DNA of 64,000 nucleotides from Acidobacteriota bacterium (GCA_013285705.1 JABDHA010000003.1:1-64000); one strand, 5' to 3'; shown: positions 39,300 to 48,656, counted from the stretch's first letter. Numbers and translations are program-made. The notes: generated by a model not told the origin, from the sequence alone.

Positions 39300-40199
39300 T
39301 TATATTTTGGCCGATTCGAAGAAATTGCGCATCGCTTCTGCAATCTCCTCAACGTGGGTTTCGAGTGCGAAGTGTCCGGCGTCAACGTACTGAACCGTAG
39401 CTTTAGGCATGTCCTTCTTAAAGGCTTCTGCGCCGGCAGGTATGAAGAAGGGATCATTCTTACCCCAGACTGCGAGGAAGGGAGGTTGATGGGCCCGGAA
39501 ATACTCGTGGAATTTGGGATAGATCGTCACATTGTTGCGATAGTCAAAATGCAGATCGAGTTGAATGTCGATGTTCCCGGGGCGCTCGACGAGCGCAATG
39601 TCGAGGGTGTAGCTCTCTGGCGAGACCCGGTCTGGTTCGGGCATGCCCGCGAAGTATTGAAAGCGAATTCCGCCCGCACCAAGAAACCCTCGAATCACTT
39701 CGCGATTCTCCGGCGTCTCTTCCTTCCACCACTTCTTAAGGGGCTCCCATGGCACTCCCAGGCCCTCTTCATATGCGTTGCCGTTCTGGGAAACGATAGC
39801 GGACACGCGCTCGGGACGCGAGAGCGCCAGACGCAGTCCAGTGGGAGCGCCAAAGTCGAAGATGTAAAGGGCGTATCGCTTCAAGTTGAGCGCGTCGGTA
39901 AACGCACCGATTGTTTTCGCCAGGGAATCGAAGGTGTACGTGTAGTTCCTCTCGGCAGGCACCTCGGTAAATCCGAAACCGGGGAGATCGGGAGCGATCA
40001 CTCGGTACTTGTCTCCAAGACGGAGAATCAACTCCCTGAATTGAAACGAAGACGTTGGAAATCCGTGGAGCAGCAAAACGACCGGGCCATCCGCCGGCCC
40101 CGCTTCACGATAGAAAATGGAAACGCCGTCCGCGGATACACGGCGCAGGAATGTGTGAGGAATCATGCTCTCGGAAGTTGACATAGTGGAAAGCCCCAA
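39300..40199 (-). CDS. alpha/beta hydrolase, haloalkane dehalogenase-like
   Basis: VVLLLHGFPTSSFQFRELI, YIFDFGAPTGLRLAL nucleophile Asp, AGHFALETHVEEIAEAM. Confidence 0.9.
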   Translation of the reverse strand: MGLSTMSTSESMIPHTFLRRVSADGVSIFYREAGPADGPVVLLLHGFPTSSFQFRELILRLGDKYRVIAPDLPGFGFTEVPAERNYTYTFDSLAKTIGAFTDALNLKRYALYIFDFGAPTGLRLALSRPERVSAIVSQNGNAYEEGLGVPWEPLKKWWKEETPENREVIRGFLGAGGIRFQYFAGMPEPDRVSPESYTLDIALVERPGNIDIQLDLHFDYRNNVTIYPKFHEYFRAHQPPFLAVWGKNDPFFIPAGAEAFKKDMPKATVQYVDAGHFALETHVEEIAEAMRNFFESAKI

Positions 40200-40521
40200 T
40201 CGTGAAGTGTGTTTTGCAATACGTATGAATTGCCCAAATGAGAGCCTGAAGTAGATGTGGCGGTTACAAAATCTTTAGCGTTGATTCTAAGCAGCCCTGG
40301 CGGAGACGCTCTCTTCAGGCCTTTTTGCGAATCCACGATGGATACCGATGAACCGAGAAGTAGAGTTCAACTCTGTTAAATAAAATGTAACCCCTCCCAG
40401 AAGTGCGGCTCTCATCTCGGACGAAAGATTCAGTAATTGGTGAACGACCTCTGGTCCCCAAGTGAGGACGGGTCTTACTCGCCGGATGCTAGATATTCAG
40501 TCGACGACAGGAGCACGAAAG

Positions 40522-40821
40522 ATGGGCAAACTTGCACTTGGATGCGCATTGTCGCTGGTGATCGGAGCGATGTGCTGCTGGGTAGATATTCCATTACCTA
40601 GTCCGCCGAAGATTCAAGGTGCGCTTCTCGTCGTAGCAATGACCCTGGGGTATCTCGCGACCGATTGGGTCATTGCCAGAAAGATCCCTTCCAGAGGGCC
40701 CGCGACGACGCAGTCCCTTTGTGGCGGGCCGACGGGAGTTCCGTGTGCCCCGAAGCAGCCGCAAAAAAATAATTGTTGTATTGACCAAAATCAGCAACAT
40801 CGATCGGAGAAGCCTAAATGA
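40522..40821 (+). CDS. XapX/DUF1427-like small membrane protein
   Basis: MGKLALGCALSLVIGAMCCWVDIPLPSPPKIQGALLVVAMTLGYLATD; stop overlaps start of next gene (ATGA). Confidence 0.75.
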   Translation: MGKLALGCALSLVIGAMCCWVDIPLPSPPKIQGALLVVAMTLGYLATDWVIARKIPSRGPATTQSLCGGPTGVPCAPKQPQKNNCCIDQNQQHRSEKPK

Positions 40822-41708
40822 CGAATACTGCCACACCGCCATCCCCAACCAAGTCCTATCCCGTCCACTACAAAACCGTAGCCATCGATGAGCAGGAGCT
40901 CTTCTACCGTGAAGCAGGCCCAACCGATGCTCCAGTGATGCTTCTTCTGCACGGGTTTCCGACTTCCTCCAACATGTTTAGGAACCTCATCGCGAAGCTC
41001 GCCCCGAACTTTCATGTGATTGCGCCGGATTACATTGGATATGGGCTGAGCAGCATGCCCGATCCTAAGACATTTGCGTACACTTTCGAAAACCAAACGA
41101 ACTTTGTCGAGAAACTGGTAAAGAATCTTGGACTGACCAAGTTCATCATGTATGTCATGGATTACGGCGCTCCGATTGGCTATCGTCTCGCATTGCGCCA
41201 TCCTGAAAAGGTCGCGGCCTTCGTCATACAAAACGGCAACGCATATGACGGTGGTCTCCTCGACTTTTGGGATCCTATCAAGAAGTACTGGAAGGACCAT
41301 TCCTCTGAAAGTGAAGCGAGCATCGCGCATCTAGTCACACTGGACGCGACGAAATGGCAATACCAGAATGGCGTCTCAGACACTTCGCTTCTCGATCCCA
41401 CAGCGTGGGTCCTGGATCAACACGGGCTCGATCGGCCGGACAACGACAGAGTCCAATTCGACATGTTTTATGACTATCGGACGAATGTTCCCCTTTATCC
41501 CCAATTTCAGGAGTTCTTCCGCAAATACCAGCCGCGGACATTGATTATCTGGGGAGAGAAGGATTTCATCTTCCCACCACCAGGCGCTGAGGCCTACAAG
41601 CAGGACCTGAAGAACCTCGAAATGTATATGCTCCCGACGGGCCATTTCGCGCTCGAGACGCACTGCGACGAAATTGCGCATCACATCAACCGGTTCTTCC
41701 ATAAGTAG
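40818..41708 (+). CDS. alpha/beta hydrolase, haloalkane dehalogenase-like
   Basis: VMLLLHGFPTSSNMFRNLI, MYVMDYGAPIGYRLAL, TGHFALETHCDEIAHHI. Confidence 0.9.
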   Translation: MTNTATPPSPTKSYPVHYKTVAIDEQELFYREAGPTDAPVMLLLHGFPTSSNMFRNLIAKLAPNFHVIAPDYIGYGLSSMPDPKTFAYTFENQTNFVEKLVKNLGLTKFIMYVMDYGAPIGYRLALRHPEKVAAFVIQNGNAYDGGLLDFWDPIKKYWKDHSSESEASIAHLVTLDATKWQYQNGVSDTSLLDPTAWVLDQHGLDRPDNDRVQFDMFYDYRTNVPLYPQFQEFFRKYQPRTLIIWGEKDFIFPPPGAEAYKQDLKNLEMYMLPTGHFALETHCDEIAHHINRFFHK

Positions 41709-41782
41709 GCATCCGTGCCTCAGACGTAGATTCGCACTTGCCTGGCTCATAAACTTGTCATCTGAAAGGCAATTCGCTTCGA

Positions 41783-41802
41783 GCGCCTTCACCTGAAGGC
41801 GC
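41783..41802. terminator. hairpin GCGCCTTC-ACCT-GAAGGCGC (terminator-like, no T tract)
   Basis: Perfect 8-bp stem, 4-nt loop, between two convergent genes. Confidence 0.4.
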
Positions 41803-41820
41803 GAAGAAGGCTTACAGGGC

Positions 41821-42100
41821 TTACAGATCTAATTCGACATCTGACGTCGGGCTCGAGCAGCAGATAAGAGCCCGGTCGGAAGTGAGGGTATCGATAGTAT
41901 CCGGGAGTAGCTCAATTCTCCACTGATGACCCCACTCTCACAGTTATGACACATTCCTGAGCGGCACGACCAACGCACAGGAACGTCACATGCTTCCGCG
42001 GCCTCAAGCAGATTATGAAAGCGCGAGCTCCAATGGAAGGCAACTCCGCTCTTGACCAAGGTTACGAGAGGGCCGGATTTCGCAGCATCTTGCGGTGGGT
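41821..42100 (-). pseudogene. 2Fe-2S ferredoxin-domain remnant, frameshifted
   Basis: PLVTLVKSGVAFHWSSRFHNLLEAAEACDVPVRWSCRSGMCHNCESGVISGELSY (CX4CX2C), then shifted frame LLPDTIDTLTSDRALICCSSPTSDVELDL*. Confidence 0.78.
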
Positions 42101-42332
42101 GTGGTTTGGAAAGCGGAGACGGAGACTGACCCGTTGATGCGGCGGCTGTCGTTCGCAAGAGATGTGGGGAGCAACGATCATCGCTGGGTTCAAAGCAAAG
42201 TTGAGATGAGATCACTCGAGATTGCCCACTGCAGGCACTGCGACTGGTGCGGGGGCATTCGGCCGCAGTGATTTCGAGATCCACTTCATGGATAGGTCAC
42301 GTTGATTTAAAACGACGGCTCAGCAGCCATCA

Positions 42333-42965
42333 CTACATCTCAAGCAAACCTCTACGGACCGCTAACGTCACAGCGTGTGTTCGGTCTCTCGCCTGAAGCT
42401 TCTCCGCGATGTTTTTGATATGGAAGTTCACTGTCGTCTCTGAAATCCCTAACTGATCTCCTATCTGCTTGTTTTTCGTGCCGTCTCGGATGAGCGATAG
42501 CACTTCGGTCTCGCGGAGAGTGAGTTCTTCCTCCCCCCAGTGTTCCGCAACGACGCCAGCAACTTCTGGAGGAATGTATTTTTTTCCTTTGTAGACGGTG
42601 CGGATGCTCTTAATCAACTCATCTTTGGATGTGCTCTTCAAGACGTAAGCAGCGGCTCCAGCGCGTAGGGCGCGTTGGATCTCTATGTCTCCCCTTGATG
42701 TTGTCAGCATGATGATTCGGGCGTTGGGAGATTGTTTGCGGATTGTCATCAGGGTTTCGGTGCCGGTCGCACCTGGAAGCCTCTGGTCCATCAGAACAAC
42801 ATCTGGCCTAAGACGGCGGTATTCACTTATTGCCTCGTCAGCAGTTTCCGCTTGAGCAACCAGTTCCATATCTGGTTGAGAAGATATAAGTGTCTCCAGA
42901 CCGCCCCGAAAGATCGGATGGTCCTCAACCGTCATAACTCGTATTCGCTTTCCGGTGGTCATCAA
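42333..42965 (-). CDS. NarL/LuxR-family response regulator (no adjacent kinase)
   Basis: RVMTVEDHPIFRGGLETLI, VVLMDQRLPGATG, LTLRETEVLSLIRDGTKNKQIGDQLGISETTVNFHIKNIAEKLQARDRTHAV. Confidence 0.94.
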   Translation of the reverse strand: MMTTGKRIRVMTVEDHPIFRGGLETLISSQPDMELVAQAETADEAISEYRRLRPDVVLMDQRLPGATGTETLMTIRKQSPNARIIMLTTSRGDIEIQRALRAGAAAYVLKSTSKDELIKSIRTVYKGKKYIPPEVAGVVAEHWGEEELTLRETEVLSLIRDGTKNKQIGDQLGISETTVNFHIKNIAEKLQARDRTHAVTLAVRRGLLEM

Positions 42966-43057
42966 GTTGCTGAATCATGCCTGCGAATCACAAATTGCCT
43001 TCCTAACAGTTGGCGCCAACCATATTCACACTCGAAGAGAAGAACGTCGCGTCGACG

Positions 43058-43573
43058 CTAGAAGATACTTCTTGTGTCTGCCGGCAGAGAATAAGCGGCC
43101 TTTAGAGAATCGGCTAAGGTCCAAAACGAGGCACCAAGCAAGACAAAGTCTTTGATCAGAAACTCGCCGACGCCACCGGACAGAGCCGGAAATCCGCCGA
43201 GGCTTGGTTCCCAGCCTGGCGTTGTGATAATAAAGGAGAGCGTTGTCAGAAACATGCATATGGCGCCCAGACTTCCGACGGCCGAAGCGCGCGGGAACCA
43301 AGGCCTTACCGCGAGCAACGCAACGATGACAAGCTCTGTCACCCCGATGATCATCGTGAAGTGATCAACACTCCAAAGGCTGTATCCCCAACTCAGAAGA
43401 GGGCTGTGGGCAATCAATGGCTGAATGCCCACGGCCTCATAGTGCGTCGCTTTCATCGCGCCAATCCACCCAATCGCAACGACCAATCCATAACGGAGGA
43501 GCAGCCTGGCTGTCAATTCGATCCCAGCCACCCGGCGTGCCACGACGTACGATTCTGGAGCTGATTTGTTCAT
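43058..43573 (-). CDS. DUF417/YkgB-family membrane protein
   Basis: LLLRYGLVVAIGWIGAMKATHYEAVGIQPLIAHSPLLSWGYSLW...LSFIITTPGWEPSLGGFPALSGGVGEFLIKDFVLLG. Confidence 0.92.
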   Translation of the reverse strand: MNKSAPESYVVARRVAGIELTARLLLRYGLVVAIGWIGAMKATHYEAVGIQPLIAHSPLLSWGYSLWSVDHFTMIIGVTELVIVALLAVRPWFPRASAVGSLGAICMFLTTLSFIITTPGWEPSLGGFPALSGGVGEFLIKDFVLLGASFWTLADSLKAAYSLPADTRSIF

Positions 43574-43803
43574 TGATGTCCTTTCGCCTCGAACAGCCAT
43601 ACGCTCCTGTCATCCTATTCTTAATGCCAAGGATGCCAGTTCAACACGCGCGGGGCACATTCCTTCTCTCCTTTCGTATTCTGCCGACTAGCGATGGCAA
43701 GCGTCTTCCGAAAACGTGCAGTAGTCAGCCTGTAGTTTCTTTAGGCCTCAACAGAGTGTCTTGCGAGAAGTTCTCAGCGGGGCAACAGATCAAGGTCGGA
43801 TAT

Positions 43804-43822
43804 ACCTGTATAAAACACAGGT
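43804..43822. promoter_or_regulatory. candidate palindromic site ACCTGTATAAAACACAGGT
   Basis: ACCTGT-N7-ACAGGT perfect 6-bp arms, between divergent DUF417 and GNAT genes. Confidence 0.45.
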
Positions 43823-44003
43823 TTTGAACTGGAACAATTTCGGTTTCTGATCTCTGAGCTTGAAGTTAAATAGACAGAACGATTCATGTTCTTTGTGCTG
43901 GATGACGCCGTGGTCACGCGGAACATTGATCAGACGAAGCGCCTGAATACGATCAGATGAACGCTGAGATCCGTCAGCCGATGCACAACTTCGAGGTAGA
44001 TTC

Positions 44004-44318
44004 ATGACTGAAACGACGGAAGCAATGAAGGGCAAATTCGAAATCGAACGGGATGGCGGTGTCTCATTTCTCGCCTACGAAACTGACGGCGAAGGATGGA
44101 TATCCCTTCTCTATACGGAAGTTCCTCCAGCGCTCCGCGGTCGTGGCATAGCGAATGAGCTTGCTCGGATGGGGCTCGAGTACGCAAAGGCCCATAAGCT
44201 TAAGGTGGATATCGTCTGCCCTATCGTCTTTCATTTCCTCACCAAAAATCCCGAGTACAAGTCTTTGGTCGGGATTCGTGGTTACCAACCAGCGAAACCT
44301 GAGTCGACACAACTTTAA
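44004..44318 (+). CDS. YjdJ-type GNAT N-acetyltransferase
   Basis: GVSFLAYETDGEGWISLLYTEVPPALRGRGIANELARMGLEYAKAHKLKVDIVCPIVFHFLTKNPEYKSLV. Confidence 0.9.
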   Translation: MTETTEAMKGKFEIERDGGVSFLAYETDGEGWISLLYTEVPPALRGRGIANELARMGLEYAKAHKLKVDIVCPIVFHFLTKNPEYKSLVGIRGYQPAKPESTQL

Positions 44319-44489
44319 CGGAACAATGATTGTCAGATTAACCGCTGGGCCTCGTAACCTGGGCGGCATTGTAGTGCCTGTAGAACGCGATGCTGCAGAC
44401 CGATGTCACGAGAAGATCAATCAGCGCTGCGCAACTTCCGGGATTTAGAGCACGCTGAGTCTAACTTGCCACTCTGAGTGCAGGCGTCC

Positions 44490-45116
44490 TTACATGTGCA
44501 GCAGACCTCTTCGCAGAGCGACCGTCACCGCATGGGTCCTATCATTCGCCTCGAGCTTGTCGACGACATTTTTGATGTGGAAACTCACGGTCGTTTCAGA
44601 TATTCCGAGGTCTCCGGCAATTTGTTTGTTGCGCAGGCCATTGCAGATAAGTCGAAGAACATCCAGTTCACGGGGTGTCAGGTCCTCATGGCCAAGGTGC
44701 TCCGCCAATCTGGTCGCGATGTTTGCAGGAATACACTTGCGGCCGCTGTGCACCTTGCGGATGATATCGAGCAGCTCGTTCTTCTCGATACTCTTGAGCA
44801 CATACGCCAGGGCACCAGCGCGTAGAGCATGTTGGATTTCTATGTCCCCGTCGAACGTCGCGAGCATGATGATCTTTGCTTTTGGGAATTCGCCTCGAAT
44901 GGTACACATTGTCTCGATTCCCGAACAACTCGGCAGCCGTCGATCGATGAGCGTTACATCCGGCTGATGTCGACGAAATTCCTCGATCGCCTCAGCCGAG
45001 TCAGATGCCTGAGCGACGTTCAGCATGTCGGGCTGCGTCGCAATAATCATTCCTAAACCTTCCCGATAAACGGGCATGTCGTCGACCGTAAGGATTCTGA
45101 TTTGTCCCGACACCAT
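44490..45116 (-). CDS. NarL/LuxR-family response regulator (no adjacent kinase)
   Basis: ILTVDDMPVYREGLGMII, VTLIDRRLPSCSG, LTPRELDVLRLICNGLRNKQIAGDLGISETTVSFHIKNVVDKLEANDRTHAV. Confidence 0.94.
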   Translation of the reverse strand: MVSGQIRILTVDDMPVYREGLGMIIATQPDMLNVAQASDSAEAIEEFRRHQPDVTLIDRRLPSCSGIETMCTIRGEFPKAKIIMLATFDGDIEIQHALRAGALAYVLKSIEKNELLDIIRKVHSGRKCIPANIATRLAEHLGHEDLTPRELDVLRLICNGLRNKQIAGDLGISETTVSFHIKNVVDKLEANDRTHAVTVALRRGLLHM

Positions 45117-45182
45117 GCCAACCTCTCTTCCAATTCCTGCTGCTCTTCCAGCCTCCTAGACCTGCACAAATTACAGTGTCGA

Positions 45183-45200
45183 ACCTGATGTTTTTCAGGT
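45183..45200. promoter_or_regulatory. candidate palindromic operator ACCTGATGTTTTTCAGGT
   Basis: ACCTGA-N6-TCAGGT perfect arms, about 67 bp upstream of the response regulator ATG; a degenerate second copy (ACCTGCACAAATTACAGT) lies just beside it. Confidence 0.5.
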
Positions 45201-45484
45201 GTGCCCGGCTCTTATCTCAGCGCACACTCAGAAGTGTTCCTGACCGGCATCGCTTGAATTATTGCTGAACCGGCTCGATGAACAGGAGGGGCAAACAGCT
45301 CCAACTCACTCTTAGTTTAGTGGAGATAAATACGCTCCGGAGTGACTGACCACGACGCCACAACAGGAACAGACCAAACGGTAATTTGAGACAAAAATAC
45401 GAAGACAGAGAGGCGCTCAACTCGGTCGTATCCCTTGAATTGTCGAAGTGGAACATCGCGTGAGGCGTCGGTCCAACCATCACT

Positions 45485-46321
45485 ATGAGAGCAAGCATGT
45501 GCATTGAAACGCCCACGGTCAGCGATGAAACCAGACTTATTTCGCTTATAGTTTCTGGGGAGGCAGACCTCTTCTATGACCTGATCCGCCCCCATGAACA
45601 CCGGCTTCGCCGCGTGGCGCTCGCAGTGGTTAGGAATGAGACCGATGCCGAAGACGTCGTTCAGGAGACACTTCTGAAAGCCTTTCTAAATCTGAGCGGA
45701 TTTCGAGCCGACTCAAGATTGAGGACGTGGCTCATCAGCATCGCGCTTAACGAGGCAAAGGGCCATCTGCGCCGTCGTGGACTCCTCGCTTTTGAGCCAA
45801 TCGAAGCCTATTGCGATCGTTTTTGGAGTGCCACAGACAAGCTGTCCAATCCGTATTGCATGACTGAGCAAACCCAGGTCAAAGAGATCGTCTCGCGGGC
45901 ACTGTCGGGACTTCACCCCCGCTATCGGAACATTTACTGTCTCCGCGAAGTTCACGAGTTATCAACACAGAAAGCCGCTGAACAGTTGGGAATCTCACTT
46001 TCCGTAGCAAAGACTCGGCTCCACCGTGCGCGCCACCTTCTTCAGGAGCGTCTGAATGTGCTGATGGGTTTCCCGGTGAAACACCGCGGTCATCCTTCTT
46101 ACATTTCTACCCGTAACGCTGAATCTTCACGGTCTGTAGCGAAGCGATGCGAGGTAGCTCCACGCGAGACCTCAGACCATAAAAAGCGAGATACTGCTGC
46201 ATCCGAATCGAGCGGTGGCCATCAAATCGCAGATCAAGACTGCGTGCGAGCGCCGCTCATCTACGATGTCGGGTTTCAAACAATTGGAGCTACCTTTTCG
46301 GAGGATACAGCACATGTCTGA
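45485..46321 (+). CDS. ECF-type RNA polymerase sigma factor (C-terminal extension uncertain)
   Basis: VVRNETDAEDVVQETLLKAFLNLSGFRADSRLRTWLISIALNEAKGHLRR; region 4 LSTQKAAEQLGISLSVAKTRLHRARHLLQ. Confidence 0.9.
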   Translation: MRASMCIETPTVSDETRLISLIVSGEADLFYDLIRPHEHRLRRVALAVVRNETDAEDVVQETLLKAFLNLSGFRADSRLRTWLISIALNEAKGHLRRRGLLAFEPIEAYCDRFWSATDKLSNPYCMTEQTQVKEIVSRALSGLHPRYRNIYCLREVHELSTQKAAEQLGISLSVAKTRLHRARHLLQERLNVLMGFPVKHRGHPSYISTRNAESSRSVAKRCEVAPRETSDHKKRDTAASESSGGHQIADQDCVRAPLIYDVGFQTIGATFSEDTAHV

Positions 46322-46744
46322 TACGGAACAGACGATTCTTTCAGCCCTTCAGTTGTATGGCGAAAGCCTCACCGCCGCATTGTTCGCGGCGTTCTTCAGT
46401 GCGTGGCGAAACAAGAGCCTACCTGGGTGGGGTCAGGCTTCGCAAGCCGGCGACTGCGGCGTTCCACCAAGTACATGCAGGCACATTTAATTGAAGACAT
46501 CAGCCTTGCTGAGATCGCGAAGGTTACAAAACTATCTCAATCCCAGTTTGCTCGGGCATTTCGTGACTCGACAGGTTTACCTCCTTATCGATACATCCTT
46601 CGATCACGTGTCCAACGTGCTGAACAAATGATTGCGACAACTAAGCTATCCAACTGCGAGATCGCTACAAACGTAAGCTTCGTAGATCAGAGTCATTTCA
46701 CCAAAGCATTTCGTCGTTTTGTTGGAGCGACGCCAAAGAGGTGA
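46314..46744 (+). pseudogene. C-terminal remnant of an AraC-family regulator, frameshifted
   Basis: SALQLYGESLTAALFAAFF in one frame, then RRSTKYMQAHLIEDISLAEIAKVTKLSQSQFARAFRDSTGLPPYRYILRSRVQRAEQMI...FVDQSHFTKAFRRFVGATPKR in another. Confidence 0.85.
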
Positions 46745-46944
46745 CGAGAGGATCGCCAGGGCTGAACGAGGGTTCAATTCCCTCAGGGGCTTAACCGTGT
46801 TCTGCCACTCGACTTTGCGATGGCAAGAGACCGTCTAAGCATACGAAATATTTTGTAACCTTGATATAGTCTCCAACTCCAATCTGCGTCTCGGTTGTCT
46901 GGCGAAGCCGTGAACAAAAGAGATCTGCCTTTTTGGGCGAGGAG

Positions 46945-47868
46945 ATGGGAACTAATATGCGCTTTGAGTATGATCCTTCTGTTTCATCGAAAACTGTGTC
47001 GTTCAAAACAATCGAGGTCGATGGGCTCAACATTGCTTATCGAGAGGCGGGCGATTCCAAGAGCTCTAAAATTGTGCTCCTGCATGGCTTTCCCTCGTCG
47101 TCGCATCAGTACCGCAACCTGATGCGCGAACTAGCAGGCAATTTTCATGTCGTTTCGCCCGATTACCCCGGTTTCGGTAACTCCGACATGCCAGATCCAA
47201 AGTCGTTTGCATACACCTTCGACAACACTGCGGCGATCGTCACCAAATTTCTCGAGAAGGTCGGCTTTACTCGATTCGGCCTCTACGTTCAGGATTACGG
47301 TGGCCCGGTCGGCTTCCGCATCCTCGATAAACACCCTGACTGGCTCGAATGGCTAATTATTCAGAACACCAACGCCTACGAGATCGGCTTCACTGAGGTC
47401 TGGAGCGCACTACGGACGAACTACTGGAAGGGGCGTTCTGCCGAAGCCGAAAAGGCAATCGCAGGCTTCCTCGAGCCGCCGACCGTTTACGCTGTTTACA
47501 CAACCGGCCATCCCGAACCAGAGCTCATCAGCCCTGATAACTGGAACATGGACAACCACTTTCTCGAACGCCCTAACGCAAAGCAGGTACAGCTCGACTT
47601 CTTCTACGACTATCGGACCAACGTGGAGCTCTACCCAAAGTGGCAAGCATTCCTCAAGGATCACCAACCTAAGACGATCATCTTTTGGGGCCAGGGCGAC
47701 ATCTTCTTCACGCCAGCTGGCGGTGAGGCTTTCCTCGAAATTCTGCCTAAGGCGGAGATGCATCGGCTGAATTCAGGTCACTTCGCTGTCGAGGATTGCC
47801 TGAACTACATCGCGAAGCATATGCAGGAGTTCTATCAGACGAAGGTAGCCGGCTCCCTCAAACGCTAA
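46945..47868 (+). CDS. alpha/beta hydrolase, haloalkane dehalogenase-like
   Basis: IVLLHGFPSSSHQYRNLM, YVQDYGGPVGFRI, SGHFAVEDCLNYIAKHM. Confidence 0.9.
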   Translation: MGTNMRFEYDPSVSSKTVSFKTIEVDGLNIAYREAGDSKSSKIVLLHGFPSSSHQYRNLMRELAGNFHVVSPDYPGFGNSDMPDPKSFAYTFDNTAAIVTKFLEKVGFTRFGLYVQDYGGPVGFRILDKHPDWLEWLIIQNTNAYEIGFTEVWSALRTNYWKGRSAEAEKAIAGFLEPPTVYAVYTTGHPEPELISPDNWNMDNHFLERPNAKQVQLDFFYDYRTNVELYPKWQAFLKDHQPKTIIFWGQGDIFFTPAGGEAFLEILPKAEMHRLNSGHFAVEDCLNYIAKHMQEFYQTKVAGSLKR

Positions 47869-47890
47869 GCAACTAGTCATTGGATCCATT

Positions 47891-47918
47891 CGCCAGGCCG
47901 TCTCTGCATGGCCTGGCG
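47891..47918. terminator. strong hairpin CGCCAGGCC-N10-GGCCTGGCG
   Basis: Perfect 9-bp GC-rich stem in the short gap between two same-strand hydrolase genes; no T tract. Confidence 0.4.
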
Positions 47919-47942
47919 GCAATTCAGGCTTGAGGATTTCGC

Positions 47943-48656
47943 ATGGAAATGGAATCGTGTTTTGCAGAAAAGGCAACAGTCGTCTTGGTTCACGGTCCCT
48001 GGCTTGATGCGGGAATGTGGAATAGCGTGATTCTTCCACTTCGACAGCATGGTCTTCAAGTCTTCGCCGCCCAACTTCCTCTTACTTCTTTCGAGGATGA
48101 TTTAGCGGCGATCGAGAGAACGCTGGACATGACAGACGGTCCGCTTATGTTAGTGGGACACTCGTATTCCGGCGCACTTATTGCAAATGCAGCACTTCGC
48201 TCAAATGCTATTCAGGCTCTGGTGTTCATCTCGGCTATTACTCCGGATGGCGACGAGACAGTTGCTGATGTACTGAGGCAGGATATCTTGCCCGAAGAGT
48301 CGCCTCGGATGATGGCGGATCGACATGGGTTTATATGGATGTCTGAATCTGAGTTCAGTACAACGCTCGCTCCCAATGCTGCTGCCCATCAGTGGGCTCT
48401 CATGACCGCTAAACAAAAGCCGATCTCAGTAAAGTGTCTGAACGGCCGTATTCCGAATTCCGCCTGGCAGCTACTTCCATCGTCCTACCTGATTGCAGAA
48501 CATGATCATGTTCTCAGCGCAAAGACGCAGCGACTGTTGGCGCAGAGGATGAACGCGCACATTTATGCACACCCGCTCGACTACGCTGCAGCGATGACCG
48601 AACCAGAAGTGGTGCTGGACGTCATTCTCGAAGCTGCCCACGACCATCTGGCTTAG
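47943..48656 (+). CDS. alpha/beta hydrolase (esterase/EstC-like)
   Basis: ATVVLVHGPWLDAGMWNSVI, LMLVGHSYSGALIANAA, AHDHLA. Confidence 0.88.
   Translation: MEMESCFAEKATVVLVHGPWLDAGMWNSVILPLRQHGLQVFAAQLPLTSFEDDLAAIERTLDMTDGPLMLVGHSYSGALIANAALRSNAIQALVFISAITPDGDETVADVLRQDILPEESPRMMADRHGFIWMSESEFSTTLAPNAAAHQWALMTAKQKPISVKCLNGRIPNSAWQLLPSSYLIAEHDHVLSAKTQRLLAQRMNAHIYAHPLDYAAAMTEPEVVLDVILEAAHDHLA

Noticed and set aside
39246-40181. 311-aa plus-strand ORF
   Set aside because: Exact antisense of the alpha/beta hydrolase 39300..40199; length explained by codon bias
45485-47868. Dedicated antisigma/sigma or defence island in 45-48 kb
   Set aside because: Neighbouring ORFs are an AraC remnant and hydrolases; no anti-sigma, nuclease, or other defence domains seen
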